From NCBI GenBank assembly GCA_023410595.1, contig JAEYPO010000016.1:57183-121182 (forward strand): a DNA stretch of 64,000 nt, written 5' to 3'. Under the pieces are notes generated by a model. It saw nothing but the letters and a program-made list of their open reading frames with translations, did no database searches and was not told the DNA's origin. Below, in pieces: positions 50,952 to 59,989 of this stretch. Position numbers and translations under genes: made by a program. The number at the start of each line of letters is the position of its first letter. Within the stretch, counting starts at the first letter, position 1. This DNA comes from Bacillota bacterium. Its GTDB lineage: Bacteria > Bacillota > Clostridia > Christensenellales > SZUA-584.

Positions 50952-51548
50952 ATGGCTGGAGCGGAAAAACTCATAGAAAAAATAATCGGCGACGCCGAGG
51001 CCGAGGCTGCGAAGCTCCGGCAGGACGCCGATGATAAAATAAGCGCGATGCGCCTCGAACTGGAGCGCGATCTTGAACAGCAAAAGGCGCTGCTCGAGAA
51101 AGAAGCCGCAGATGCCTCCCTCGAGAAAAAGCGGCGCATGGCGGCGGTGTACGACTTAGAGTACCGCAAACAGTTGCTTGCCGCAAAGCAGGAGATGATG
51201 GGCAAAGCGCGCGCGCTTGCGCTCGAAAAGCTTTTGGCGCTCAGCGACGCGCAATACTTAGCGCTCATGAAGCGGCGCCTGCTTGCGTGCGCCGAGTCGG
51301 GCGAAGGCGCCGTCGCCATATCAAAAGACGAAAAGCGCCTGGATGATAAGTTCCTTGCGGATGTTAACGGCGAGCTCAAAAGCACTGCCGGCAAAGGCGC
51401 GCTTACATTCGCGGCCGAAAAACGCGGCATAAGCGGCGGCTTTGTGTATATAAGCGGCGGCATGGAAATAAACGTATCGCTTGAAGCGCTTCTTGCCGAA
51501 GCGTGGACGGACAGCGAGGCCGAAGTCGCGGCGATACTGTTCGAATAG
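50952..51548 (+). CDS. ntpE: V-type ATP synthase subunit E
   Basis: A 198-residue peripheral-stalk subunit with a long charged N-terminal coiled coil (about 1-95) and a C-terminal globular domain contacting the catalytic head (SGGMEINVSLEALL). The ATG at 50952 follows AAGGA and starts MAGAEKLIEKIIGDAEAEA, the usual beginning; an in-frame start 39 bases upstream lies inside ntpK. It pairs with the G/H subunit encoded first in the operon. Confidence 0.92.
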   Translation: MAGAEKLIEKIIGDAEAEAAKLRQDADDKISAMRLELERDLEQQKALLEKEAADASLEKKRRMAAVYDLEYRKQLLAAKQEMMGKARALALEKLLALSDAQYLALMKRRLLACAESGEGAVAISKDEKRLDDKFLADVNGELKSTAGKGALTFAAEKRGISGGFVYISGGMEINVSLEALLAEAWTDSEAEVAAILFE

Positions 51549-51556
51549 GAAGCATT

Positions 51557-52549
51557 ATGTCAGAGAGAAACAGCACGTACCCGTTCGCGTCGGCAAGGGT
51601 CAAGTCGATGGAAAACAGAATGCTGACGCAGGAAAAACTCGCGCGTGTATTGGAAGCAAAAGATTTTGAAGACGCTATGCGCTCCCTTCAGGAGCTTGGT
51701 TATGGCTCGTCCGTTTCGGGCAAGGCTTCGTTTGAGCAGCTCATAGAGCAGGAACTAAAAGAGGCAGACGATCTGCTCGAATTCCTGTCACCGAGCGATT
51801 TATTCATAAAGCTTATGCGCGCCGAAAAGGATTACCACAACTTAAAGGTGCTCATAAAGCTTGAGATGAAGGGCGAGAGCATTGATGCCGCGGAGCTTTT
51901 CCCCGGAAATATAAGCGTAGACACATTGCGCCGCGCGGTGTCCGAGACGGATTATCACGAACTGCCCGCGAATATCGCCGGAGCGCTCACGTATATCGAC
52001 AAACGGTTTTCCACTGTGCCCGACGTGTCCGTCATAGGCGCGGAGCTCGACCAGGCGTACGCAAAAGAGATAAGCGCTCTCGCGGCTCAAATGAACGACG
52101 AGCTCGTGACCGCGTATTTTAAGGCGTATTTCGACCTGTCGAATATAATAGCGTTCATGCGCGTGCGCGCGTTCTACGGCAGGGACGCGTTCGAGAATGC
52201 GTATCTTGAGGGCGGCAGCATAGAAAAAAGCGTTTTCCTTAATGCGTTTGAGCTGTCGGACGACAACGTGTTCGCCGCCGTTGCTAAGGGCGAATACGCC
52301 CGCATACTTTCGGACGCGATAGAGGATTACCACAAAACGAAGAGCCTTTACATGCTCGAAAAGGCAAAGGACGATCATCTGCTTTCGATCATAAAACAGC
52401 ACAGGCATGATATGTTCGGCATAGGGCCGCTATTTGGATATTATATAGGAAAACAGCGCGAGGCCGCGGCTGTGCGCATGGTAATGACGGCAAAGCAGGG
52501 CGGCGTAGATACTGAAGTAGTGCAAAAACGGCTCAAGGAATTATATTAA
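51557..52549 (+). CDS. ntpC: V-type ATP synthase subunit C
   Basis: The 330-residue C (d-like) subunit is the funnel that links the central stalk to the rotor ring. It begins with the family segment YPFASARVKSMENRMLT and ends in the helical region GIGPLFGYYIGKQREAAAVRMVM that caps the ring. The start is ATG 51557 behind AGGA; an upstream in-frame ATG lies within ntpE. A repeat-bearing spacer of 69 bases separates it from the next gene. Confidence 0.93.
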   Translation: MSERNSTYPFASARVKSMENRMLTQEKLARVLEAKDFEDAMRSLQELGYGSSVSGKASFEQLIEQELKEADDLLEFLSPSDLFIKLMRAEKDYHNLKVLIKLEMKGESIDAAELFPGNISVDTLRRAVSETDYHELPANIAGALTYIDKRFSTVPDVSVIGAELDQAYAKEISALAAQMNDELVTAYFKAYFDLSNIIAFMRVRAFYGRDAFENAYLEGGSIEKSVFLNAFELSDDNVFAAVAKGEYARILSDAIEDYHKTKSLYMLEKAKDDHLLSIIKQHRHDMFGIGPLFGYYIGKQREAAAVRMVMTAKQGGVDTEVVQKRLKELY

Positions 52550-52551
52550 CC

Positions 52552-52600
52552 CCCACAAGTCTCGCGACTTTGGCCGCCGCAAATGCGACGAGGGGACACT
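52552..52600. repeat. Palindromic repeat remnant inside the V-ATPase operon (ntpC-F gap)
   Basis: CCCCACAAGTCTCGCGACTTTG followed by a GCCGCAAATGC segment and GAGGGGAC resembles a diverged family B element; its arms (AAGTC/GACTT, CCCC/GGGG) can pair. It is untypical to find such an element within an operon. Confidence 0.5.
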
Positions 52601-52618
52601 GTATGAAGAGGATAAAGC

Positions 52619-52945
52619 ATGAATAAGATAGGAGTCGTAGGCGACTCGGACAGTGTAATAGGATTCAAGGCTCTGGGGATAGACGTATTTCCGGCGACGG
52701 GCGGCGAGGTGTCAAAGGCTATACATCGCCTTGCTTCCGAGGACTACGCCATAATATTCGTGACGGAGCAGGCGGCGGAGACCGCGGCGGAAACTATCGA
52801 CCGCTACAAGACGTCCCCGTTTCCCGCGATAATACCGATACCCGGCAACAGGGGAACGACGGGCTTTGGCATGAAGGGAATTAGGGACAACGTCGAGAAG
52901 GCCATCGGCACGAACATATTCTTTGACGAAGACACTGCGCTGTAG
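52619..52945 (+). CDS. ntpG: V-type ATP synthase subunit F
   Basis: This 108-residue central-stalk subunit has a Rossmann-like fold. The family pattern is GVVGDSDSVIGFKALGIDVF, IIFVTEQ and PAIIPIPGN. It binds subunit D inside the A3B3 head and can regulate ATPase activity. Called NtpG in Enterococcus and F in Thermus or archaea. A 146-base spacer with no gene follows before ntpA, longer than any other gap in the operon. Confidence 0.94.
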   Translation: MNKIGVVGDSDSVIGFKALGIDVFPATGGEVSKAIHRLASEDYAIIFVTEQAAETAAETIDRYKTSPFPAIIPIPGNRGTTGFGMKGIRDNVEKAIGTNIFFDEDTAL

Positions 52946-53091
52946 AGCGCCAGGCCGAAAAAGCGTCTGCTGTCATCCCAAGGAGCGCCAGCGGCGAAGT
53001 ATACCATGCAGGCCTTAGCCGGGGAAGTTAAACCGGTCAAAAAGCGATTAAGCGCATGAAGTAATTTAAATATGACAGGAAGGTTGTGTTT
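52946..53091. other. Spacer ntpG-ntpA with a family C-like repeat
   Basis: GTCATCCCAAGGAGCGCCAG, then CGGCGAAGTATACC (about 52972-53005), is a diverged copy of the family C repeat. AGGAAGG near 53077-53083 is the ntpA ribosome site. No gene is seen. Confidence 0.5.
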
Positions 53092-54867
53092 ATGGAAGGC
53101 AGAATAGTCAAGGTCTCAGGCCCTTTGATCGTGGCCAAGGGCATGGAGATGTGCCAGATGTACGATGTCGTCAGGGTCAGCGAGCATAAGCTCATAGGCG
53201 AGATCATAGAACTTCGCGGAGATATGGCCTCCATACAGGTTTATGAGGAAACGAGCGGACTTGGACCCGGCGAACCGGTATATCCTACGGGCAGCCAGCT
53301 TTCGGTAGAGCTCGCTCCGGGGCTTATAGAGTCGATATTCGACGGCATACAGCGCCCCTTGGACAAGATAAAGGAAGCCGCGGGCGACAGGGTAACGCGC
53401 GGCATAGCGATAAACGCGCTGGACCACGATAAAAAGTGGACGTTCGTGCCGACGGCGGCCGTGGGCGACGACGTATCTGCGGGCGATATACTGGGATACG
53501 TTCAGGAGACGACGCTTGTAAAGCACTACATAATGGTTCCGAATGGAGCCGCGGGTAAAATAGAATGGCTCGCCTCCGGCGAGGCAACAATAGTCGAGCC
53601 TATAGCGAAGCTCAAAGCCGCTTCGGGCGAGACAGTCGAGGTTCAGATGCTGCAGAGGTGGCCGGTGCGCATAGGCAGGCCGTATGTTGAAAAGCTCGCG
53701 CCTTTTGAGCCGATGACTACGGGCCAGCGCATCATAGACACGCTGTTCCCCATAGCGAAGGGCGGCGTAGCGGCAGTGCCGGGGCCTTTTGGCAGCGGCA
53801 AGACCGTCGTGCAGCACCAATTAGCTAAGTGGGCGGACGCCGAGATAATAGTATACGTGGGGTGCGGAGAGCGCGGCAACGAGATGACGGACGTGCTGAT
53901 GGAGTTCCCCGCGCTTAAGGACCCGCGAAGCGGCGAGCCGCTGATGAAGCGCACGGTGCTCATAGCGAACACGTCGGATATGCCCGTCGCAGCGAGAGAA
54001 GCTTCAATATACACAGGCATAACGATAGCGGAATACTTCCGCGACATGGGATATAAAGTAGCAATAATGGCCGACTCGACGTCACGCTGGGCCGAAGCGC
54101 TGCGCGAGATGTCGGGACGCTTAGAAGAGATGCCGGGCGAAGAAGGCTATCCCGCCTACCTGTCCTCAAGGCTGGCGGGCTTCTACGAACGCGCCGGCAT
54201 GGTAACGGCATTAGGCAAAGACAAGAGGTCCGGCTCCGTTTCCGCGATAGGCGCTGTGTCGCCTCCCGGCGGAGACATATCCGAGCCGGTTTCGCAGGCA
54301 ACGCTCAGGATAGTAAAGGTGTTCTGGGGATTGTCGGCGAGCCTTGCATACCGCCGCCATTTCCCGGCCATAGACTGGCTGACGTCCTACTCGCTGTACG
54401 CCGACCGCCTAACCGAATGGTACGACAAAAACGTGTCGCCCGAGTGGAACGTGCTGCGGGCAAAAACGCTGCAGCTATTGCAGGAGGAATCGGAGCTCGA
54501 AGAGATCGTACGGCTCGTAGGCTTCGACGCGCTCTCATTGAAGGACAAACTCAAGCTTGAGACGGCGCGCTCCATACGCGAGGACTACCTGCACCAGAAC
54601 GCGTTCCACGACACAGACACATACACTTCGCTCGAAAAGCAGTTCGGTATGCTCAAGCTCATACTTATGTGGGGCGAGCTGGGAGAAAAGGCGCTGGACT
54701 CAGGCGCTGAGTTTTCGAAGTTATCCTCGCTGCCGGTGAGGGAAGACATAGGCCGCGCCAAATACGTGGAGGAAAAAGACGCCGCCGCGCGGTTCGCGGA
54801 GATAGAGAAAAAACTGAAAGACGAGATGTCGGCGCTCTATGAGGAAGGTGGGATAGACGTTGCTTAA
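53092..54867 (+). CDS. ntpA: V-type ATP synthase catalytic subunit A
   Basis: NtpA carries the catalytic sites. The 591-residue protein has Walker A GPFGSGKTV with Lys237 and Thr238, the A-subunit-specific insertion before the nucleotide site, the GERGNEMTDVLMEFP helix with the catalytic glutamate, and Walker B MADSTSRWAEALRE. The ATG 53092, eight bases after AGGAAGG, is preferred to the GTG two codons earlier. Its stop overlaps the start of ntpB by eight bases, giving strict coupling of the two head subunits, which are needed in 3:3 ratio. Confidence 0.98.
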   Translation: MEGRIVKVSGPLIVAKGMEMCQMYDVVRVSEHKLIGEIIELRGDMASIQVYEETSGLGPGEPVYPTGSQLSVELAPGLIESIFDGIQRPLDKIKEAAGDRVTRGIAINALDHDKKWTFVPTAAVGDDVSAGDILGYVQETTLVKHYIMVPNGAAGKIEWLASGEATIVEPIAKLKAASGETVEVQMLQRWPVRIGRPYVEKLAPFEPMTTGQRIIDTLFPIAKGGVAAVPGPFGSGKTVVQHQLAKWADAEIIVYVGCGERGNEMTDVLMEFPALKDPRSGEPLMKRTVLIANTSDMPVAAREASIYTGITIAEYFRDMGYKVAIMADSTSRWAEALREMSGRLEEMPGEEGYPAYLSSRLAGFYERAGMVTALGKDKRSGSVSAIGAVSPPGGDISEPVSQATLRIVKVFWGLSASLAYRRHFPAIDWLTSYSLYADRLTEWYDKNVSPEWNVLRAKTLQLLQEESELEEIVRLVGFDALSLKDKLKLETARSIREDYLHQNAFHDTDTYTSLEKQFGMLKLILMWGELGEKALDSGAEFSKLSSLPVREDIGRAKYVEEKDAAARFAEIEKKLKDEMSALYEEGGIDVA

Positions 54868-56239
54868 GGAATACCGCACGATAAAAGAAGTCGTAGGCCC
54901 TCTGATGCTCGTTGAGGGCGTCAGCGGCGTAAAATTCAACGAACTCGTGGAGATAGAGCAGCAGGACGGTGGAATAAGGCGCGGCCGCGTGCTAGAGATA
55001 GACGGCGACAAGGCGCTTGTGCAGCTGTTTGAAAGCTCTCAGGGGCTGCAGATAGCCACGTCTAAGGCAAGATTCCTCGGAAAATCCATAGAGCTGTCCG
55101 TTTCTTATGACATGCTGGGGCGCGTGTTCGACGGCATGGGCGACCCTATAGACGGCGGCCCGGCAATAATACCCGAGAAGCGCATGGATATAAACGGCTT
55201 GCCCATAAACCCGACCGCCAGGGACTACCCCGAAGAATTCATACAGACGGGCATATCCGCGATAGACGGCCTCAACACGTTAGTCAGAGGACAGAAGCTG
55301 CCCGTGTTCTCCGGTTCGGGGCTTCCGCACGCGCAGCTCGCCGCGCAAATCGCAAGGCAGGCGAAGGTGCTTGAAGGCGAGTCAAAGTTCGCCGTCGTGT
55401 TCGCCGCGGTGGGCATAACGTTCGAAGAAGCGGACTTCTTCATTAGCGACTTTAAAAAGACGGGCGCAATAGAGCGCGCCGTGCTGTTCATAAACCTCGC
55501 GAGCGACCCGGCAATAGAGCGCATATCTACGCCGAGAATGGCGCTTACCGCCGCCGAGTACCTCGCGTACGAGAAGGACCTGCACGTGCTCGTCATAATC
55601 ACTGATATAACGAACTACGCCGAGGCGCTGCGCGAAGTATCCGCGGCGAGGAAGGAAGTTCCCGGCAGACGCGGCTACCCCGGTTACCTTTATACCGACC
55701 TCGCGACAATGTACGAACGCGCGGGCCGCATAAAAGGCAAAAAAGGCTCGGTCACGCAGATACCGATTCTTACGATGCCGGAAGACGACAAGACGCACCC
55801 GATACCCGACCTTACGGGTTACATAACGGAAGGGCAGATAATACTGTCAAGAGAGCTGCACCGCAAGGGCGTGACGCCGCCTATAGACGTGCTGCCCTCG
55901 CTGTCGCGCCTTAAAGACAAAGGCATAGGCAAGGACAAGACGCGCGAAGACCACGCCGACACGATGAACCAGCTGTTCGCGGCTTACGCGCGCGGCAAGG
56001 AAGCGAAGGAGCTTTCGGTAATACTCGGCGAAGCGGCGCTCTCCGATACCGACAAGCTGTACGCGAAGTTCTCCGACGCGTTCGAGAAGGAGTATGTATC
56101 GCAAGGCTATGAGAAGAACCGCGGCATAGAGGAGACGTTAAACTTGGGCTGGAAGCTGCTCCGCATACTGCCGAAGTCGGAACTTAAGCGCATAAAGGAC
56201 GCGTTCATAGAGAAATATCTGCCGGAAAACGAGGGCTGA
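54860..56239 (+). CDS. ntpB: V-type ATP synthase regulatory subunit B
   Basis: NtpB forms the non-catalytic sites of the A3B3 head. The 459-residue protein lacks a true Walker A (FSGSGLPHAQLA stands in its place), as normal for B subunits, and has the AALREVSAARKEVPGRRGYPGYLYTDLAT and PILTMPEDDKTHPIPDLTGYITEGQI signatures. Translation begins at TTG 54860 inside the end of ntpA, behind AAGGTGG. ntpD follows after two bases. Confidence 0.97.
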   Translation: MLKEYRTIKEVVGPLMLVEGVSGVKFNELVEIEQQDGGIRRGRVLEIDGDKALVQLFESSQGLQIATSKARFLGKSIELSVSYDMLGRVFDGMGDPIDGGPAIIPEKRMDINGLPINPTARDYPEEFIQTGISAIDGLNTLVRGQKLPVFSGSGLPHAQLAAQIARQAKVLEGESKFAVVFAAVGITFEEADFFISDFKKTGAIERAVLFINLASDPAIERISTPRMALTAAEYLAYEKDLHVLVIITDITNYAEALREVSAARKEVPGRRGYPGYLYTDLATMYERAGRIKGKKGSVTQIPILTMPEDDKTHPIPDLTGYITEGQIILSRELHRKGVTPPIDVLPSLSRLKDKGIGKDKTREDHADTMNQLFAAYARGKEAKELSVILGEAALSDTDKLYAKFSDAFEKEYVSQGYEKNRGIEETLNLGWKLLRILPKSELKRIKDAFIEKYLPENEG

Positions 56240-56241
56240 GC

Positions 56242-56883
56242 ATGGCGATATTAAGAGTCAACCCCACGCGCATGGAACTTACAAGGCTCAAGCGCCGTCT
56301 CGTAGTCGCTGTGCGCGGGCATAAGCTGCTAAAAGACAAGCGTGACGAGATGGTACGCCGCTTCATGCTGCTCATAAAGCGCAACAAGGAGCTGCGGCAG
56401 GAGGTGGAAGCCGCGCTTTCCGTAGCGCTCGGGGGGTTCGTTCTGGCGCGCGTCGCCATGACGAAGGAGTCTTTCGACGAAGCGCTGCTGTTTCCGGTCA
56501 GGGAAGTCGAGCTTACACTCTCTAAGCAGAACATAATGAGCGTGTACGTGCCTAAGATTGCGTATACCGAAAAGAAGCGTGAGCAGGCGTTCTTCCCGTA
56601 CGGGCTGCTTACGACGTCGGCGGAGCTTGACAGCGCTACCGACAGGCTCTCGGGCGTGCTGCCCCAGATGGTCGAACTGGCCGAGCTCGAGAAGACGTGC
56701 AACATGCTGGCCGACGAGATAGAGAAGACGCGCCGCCGCGTAAACGCGCTCGAGTACGTAATGATACCTCAGCTTGAAGAGACGATAAAGTATATAAAGA
56801 TGAAGCTTGACGAGAACGAGCGCGGCAACCTAACACGCCTTATGAAGACGAAGGACATGATAGCTGCGAGGGAAAACGGATAA
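56242..56883 (+). CDS. ntpD: V-type ATP synthase central-shaft subunit D
   Basis: This 213-residue subunit is the rotating shaft, an antiparallel coiled coil made by the N- and C-terminal parts. The family opening is INPT-like (RVNPTRMELTRLKRRL), followed by KLLKDKRDEMVRRF, and the C-terminal RRRVNALEYVMIPQLEETIKYI signature. It is the last gene of the operon (order G/H-I-K-E-C-F-A-B-D) and is followed by a strong terminator. Confidence 0.97.
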   Translation: MAILRVNPTRMELTRLKRRLVVAVRGHKLLKDKRDEMVRRFMLLIKRNKELRQEVEAALSVALGGFVLARVAMTKESFDEALLFPVREVELTLSKQNIMSVYVPKIAYTEKKREQAFFPYGLLTTSAELDSATDRLSGVLPQMVELAELEKTCNMLADEIEKTRRRVNALEYVMIPQLEETIKYIKMKLDENERGNLTRLMKTKDMIAARENG

Positions 56884-57227
56884 AAGCGTTGTCATCCTGA
56901 GGAGCCGCAGGCGACGAATGAATCCCATATAAGACATGATATAAGGAGAGCGGCAAGCTCTCTTTTTTATATCATGTACGGCCGAACATTAAACAATGCA
57001 GGGAACGATCACCTGCCGTGTGCCCCAAAGGGGTATGCCGTTCCGTTTCCTGTCGTCCCATCGCTTAATTAATATCACCACGACGCTTACGCAATCAGCT
57101 ATATACCGTAGGGGCAACTACGTATGGGCGATTATCACCCGTATTGCCTTAGCTATTCCGTTAATTGCATTATTGAATATTCTATGATAACCTGTGATAA
57201 ATCTTTGTAGTACAAGGAGTGATTACA
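56884..57227. other. Gap after the V-ATPase operon with repeat and terminator
   Basis: A family C-like block (GTCATCCTGAGGAGCCGCAG, then GCGACGAATG) lies at about 56889-56922, then the operon terminator. The rest (56980-57200) has short palindromes such as CCCCAAAGGGG but no gene or known RNA that I can recognise. Confidence 0.5.
56934..56977 (+). terminator. Terminator of the V-ATPase operon
   Basis: GAGAGC and GCTCTC arms around GGCAA, followed by six T. A longer outer pairing (ACATGATATA with TATATCATGT) surrounds the core hairpin. Confidence 0.85.
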
Positions 57228-57734
57228 ATGAGATTTAAAATACCTCACGTTGTTGTCGCCGCCGTGCTGCTCATGATACTCTGCGCCTGCTCGCAATCCG
57301 CCGCCGGGACTGACAATGACGGGGCCTTTGCGAGCGCGAACACAACCGAGATTGGGTCCGTGTCAAATCCAGACATAACGTATCTGCTTACATTCATCGC
57401 TGAATCGGGCAAACCGCTCGAAATGTTCCCCGCACTTATAAAGGACGCCGATATTAAGAAGGACGGGTACGTGCTGCATATAGACAGGCTGGAGTACAAC
57501 CCCGACTTTGAAATTGGCGGACTAGGCGAAGGCGGCGGTTATCTGCTTAACGAGTGTGAGAAAGTGGAGGATGTAAAAACCCTTGACTTAGCCTGCGCAG
57601 AGTATGACGCAAAGACGGCCAAAATTGGCCCTGAGTTTTTAGATTACGTCTCCGCCTCCGAAACCGGCGTGGAGTTCATAGTTTTTATGGCGGGCGGCGA
57701 GGCCGTTTATCTTTGCGAGATAACGGTTCCGTAA
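57228..57734 (+). CDS. Small lipoprotein of unknown function
   Basis: The 168-residue protein has a lipoprotein signal with Cys21 in LCACSQ, then an acidic, Thr/Asn-rich stretch and a compact domain (about 50-168). The domain is rich in Asp/Glu with the strands GYVLHIDRLEYN and GVEFIVFMAGG. I recognise no family. The ATG at 57228 is preceded by AAGGAG. It stands alone between the V-ATPase terminator and the exporter-acetyltransferase gene. It probably sits on the outer membrane face and binds an unknown partner. Confidence 0.65.
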   Translation: MRFKIPHVVVAAVLLMILCACSQSAAGTDNDGAFASANTTEIGSVSNPDITYLLTFIAESGKPLEMFPALIKDADIKKDGYVLHIDRLEYNPDFEIGGLGEGGGYLLNECEKVEDVKTLDLACAEYDAKTAKIGPEFLDYVSASETGVEFIVFMAGGEAVYLCEITVP

Positions 57735-57825
57735 ACTGCAGGCAATTGTATCACGAGTTAATACAGGGGCTTCTTTAGCATATGATATACCGTGCCTTTA
57801 AGCCGATATATTTGGGAGGTCTTAA

Positions 57826-58797
57826 ATGAACCCGAGATTCAAAATAGGGATGAGAACAATAAAGACGGCGCTTGCCGTCGGGGTATGCCTCGAGCTCTTT
57901 TTTTTGCTGAACATAGGCGAAAACATAAACGGAGTGCAGGCGGCTCTCGCGGCAACGATCTGCATGAAATCGTCGTTGCAGCAGACGCTTAAGACCGGCC
58001 TCGACCGTACGCTGGGCACCATAATAGGCGCTTTTTTCGGCATACTGTTTCTGATGCTGCAAAGCCTCATACCGCGCGAGCTGTTCGTTCTTATCGCGAC
58101 GGCGGGCGTAGTCGTGGTAATATATCTTTGCAACATATTCAAGCTGCAGATGAGCGTAACGATAAGCGTCGTCGTATATGTTTCTATACTGGTGACGCAG
58201 CACACGGTAACGCCGCTCGAGTACGGCGCCGCGCGCCTCGGGGAGACGGTATTCGGCATATTCGTGGCGTTTGTAATAAACAAGTTCTTTGACCCGAAAT
58301 ACATAAAAGCAAAAATAAAAGCGCCGCGCGGGGAGGTTATCGAACACAAACTGCGCGGTTTTGCGCAAGGCGACACGGGAAGATTGATGCATATATGGCT
58401 CGGCGCTAATATAAGAGCGCACGGCTTCATAGGCGAATCATACTGGCACGAGCGGTACGATTCTGCAAGAGAGATAATAAAAGCGGCGGCGACGCTCGTT
58501 TACGATTCAAACGACGGGGTACTTGGGTTTATAAGCGTGATAAACGACCGCGACATATACGGCGTGTACGTCTTGGAGGCGTTTCAGGGCGGCGGCATAG
58601 GCACAAGCCTCATAGCGGCGTGTCAGGACAAATACGCGTGCCTGTCTGTAAACGTTTATAAGGAGAACGAGCGCGCCGTGAAGTTCTTTTTAAACCGCGG
58701 CTTTACTATAACGAAAGAAGCAAAAAACGAAACAAGCGGCCGCAGCGAATACACGATGGAGTGGTCGACGAAAAGCAAAGCGTCGTGCAATATGTAA
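57826..58797 (+). CDS. Fusion of an aromatic-acid-exporter-like membrane domain and a GNAT acetyltransferase
   Basis: The 323-residue protein joins two domains in one uninterrupted frame. Residues 1 to about 165 resemble the ArAE_1/FUSC membrane domain: RTIKTALAVGVCLEL, AALAATICMKSSLQQTLKTGLDRTLGTIIGAFFG, several helices, then FVAFVINKFF. Residues about 178-323 are a complete GNAT N-acetyltransferase: IWLGANIRAHGFIGESYW, the acetyl-CoA loop FQGGGIGTSLIAAC, and VNVYKENERAVKFFLNRGFTI. GGGAGG precedes the ATG. Such a coupling is one I do not know; the enzyme part would lie on the cytoplasmic face. An acetylated substrate being exported is an inference only. Confidence 0.8.
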   Translation: MNPRFKIGMRTIKTALAVGVCLELFFLLNIGENINGVQAALAATICMKSSLQQTLKTGLDRTLGTIIGAFFGILFLMLQSLIPRELFVLIATAGVVVVIYLCNIFKLQMSVTISVVVYVSILVTQHTVTPLEYGAARLGETVFGIFVAFVINKFFDPKYIKAKIKAPRGEVIEHKLRGFAQGDTGRLMHIWLGANIRAHGFIGESYWHERYDSAREIIKAAATLVYDSNDGVLGFISVINDRDIYGVYVLEAFQGGGIGTSLIAACQDKYACLSVNVYKENERAVKFFLNRGFTITKEAKNETSGRSEYTMEWSTKSKASCNM

Positions 58798-58822
58798 AAG
58801 GCGAACTGCGTGCGCCCCAAGT

Positions 58823-59539
58823 CTACGCCAGCCTTTCGGCTGCTTTTTTACCGTGCGGGCAGGCAAAGAGGCACATTCCGCACACCGTAAGTTTCCCCTG
58901 CGCCTCAAGGCTATTAAAATACGCTTTGCACTTATGCGCGTCGTAGCGCACTTCCCGCGGCTCGCCCGCCTTGAAGTTCCGCCCGGTAAACGCGTGTACG
59001 GGGCATATGTTCACGCATTCCATGCAGTCTCCGCACCGCTGCTCCATGGGCTCTCCCGTAGGTTCAAGCGGCGCGTCGGTCAATACGGAAATGAACCTCA
59101 CCCTCGGTCCGTTCTCCTTGGTAACCAAGAGGCAGCTCTTGCCTATCCACCCTAGACCCGCGAGGTGGGCCCCCAGTTTGTGAGAAAAGATCGCGCAGAG
59201 CTTTTCGTCGTTTGTATTTTCGGACACAGATATGGGCATCGCTGAATACCCGTTTGCTTGTATAAGGCTCGCCACGCGCGACGCGGCTTCGTTAAGGCGG
59301 TCGTTTGGCACGTCGTATGCATGCTTGTGGTAGCTCACCTGCACGGCCCTTTCATCCCTTTGCGGCAGCATTTCGACAATGGCGTGCGGCAATACGATGC
59401 CGAGGCTGACGCAGTAAGGGAACCTTGAAGCGAATTCTCCGCCCTGCTCTCTTACAGCCTCCCGAGCCAAAGACAAGTCCGCAACGCCGGTGTACTGTAT
59501 CTGAAGCTGCTCCGCCAAACGTTTGATTTCTTCGTACAT
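58823..59539 (-). CDS. 4Fe-4S double-cluster protein related to epoxyqueuosine reductase
   Basis: The 238-residue protein has a QueG-like N-terminal part (YTGVADLSLAREAV, YCVSLGIVLP, a GLGWIGKSCLLVT segment that in QueG binds cobalamin). It also has two ferredoxin-type clusters: CGDCMECVNICPVHAF and CGMCLFACPHGK. It lacks the C-terminal HEAT-like part of full QueG and has a shorter core, so it is probably a relative with another reductase or corrinoid-activation role. I choose ATG 59539, behind a G-rich ribosome site; a longer start 54 bases upstream lacks one. No queuosine genes are near. Confidence 0.8.
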   Translation of the reverse strand: MYEEIKRLAEQLQIQYTGVADLSLAREAVREQGGEFASRFPYCVSLGIVLPHAIVEMLPQRDERAVQVSYHKHAYDVPNDRLNEAASRVASLIQANGYSAMPISVSENTNDEKLCAIFSHKLGAHLAGLGWIGKSCLLVTKENGPRVRFISVLTDAPLEPTGEPMEQRCGDCMECVNICPVHAFTGRNFKAGEPREVRYDAHKCKAYFNSLEAQGKLTVCGMCLFACPHGKKAAERLA

Positions 59540-59804
59540 ATGTGCCCCCCAGAAAATTTCTTTCAAGCGCAATTCTATGCTGGAATATAGCAAATATTTT
59601 ACGTCAATTGATTATATATATTTTTTTCCTGCCTGTACAGAACTGTCCTTCGAGCAAGCGTTGAGTTCGTACATTGATAAAGTTTTAAAAACACGCGGAG
59701 TTTTTACGTGGATGCTTTAACATGCGCTGTAAACATTGCCAGTATCCATCGTTACATAAAATACACACGCATTGTTTATAATAACAATAAAGGAGGTGAA
59801 AACC

Positions 59805-59945
59805 GTGAAAAAAGCGTTCATATTCTTAGCTGTGGCAGCTTCGCTTGTGCTGCCTGCGGGTACGCCTCACGCGGAGCTTAAAGAAGCAGCCGTAGAGATA
59901 CCGGTTATTATTGCTCCTACGCTTTCCTCAACGCTATCCGCATGA
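59805..59945 (+). CDS. 46-residue secreted peptide precursor
   Basis: A GTG start at 59805, seven bases after a perfect AGGAGGTG site, opens a 46-codon frame ending TGA. The product has a textbook signal peptide (MKKAFIFLAVAASLVLPAG, with likely cleavage after ...TPHA at residue 23). A 23-residue, mostly hydrophobic mature peptide follows, beginning ELKEAAVE and ending STLSA. A TATAAT box lies at 59777-59782 and a terminator follows 25 bases after the stop. The setting is that of a real, expressed gene. Function unknown: signal peptide, surface factor or toxin-like peptide are possible. Confidence 0.65.
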   Translation: MKKAFIFLAVAASLVLPAGTPHAELKEAAVEIPVIIAPTLSSTLSA

Positions 59946-59969
59946 TATCGAAAAGAGCAGATTGTTTCA

Positions 59970-59989
59970 AAGGGCGATTATCCGCCCTT
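59970..59989 (+). terminator. Terminator of the small peptide gene
   Basis: AAGGGCG and CGCCCTT arms around ATTATC, followed by CTTTC. Confidence 0.6.

Noticed and set aside
59523..59720. A 65-codon plus-strand frame ahead of the small peptide gene
   Set aside because: It overlaps the start of the divergent 4Fe-4S protein gene, lacks a ribosome site and has AT-driven composition.
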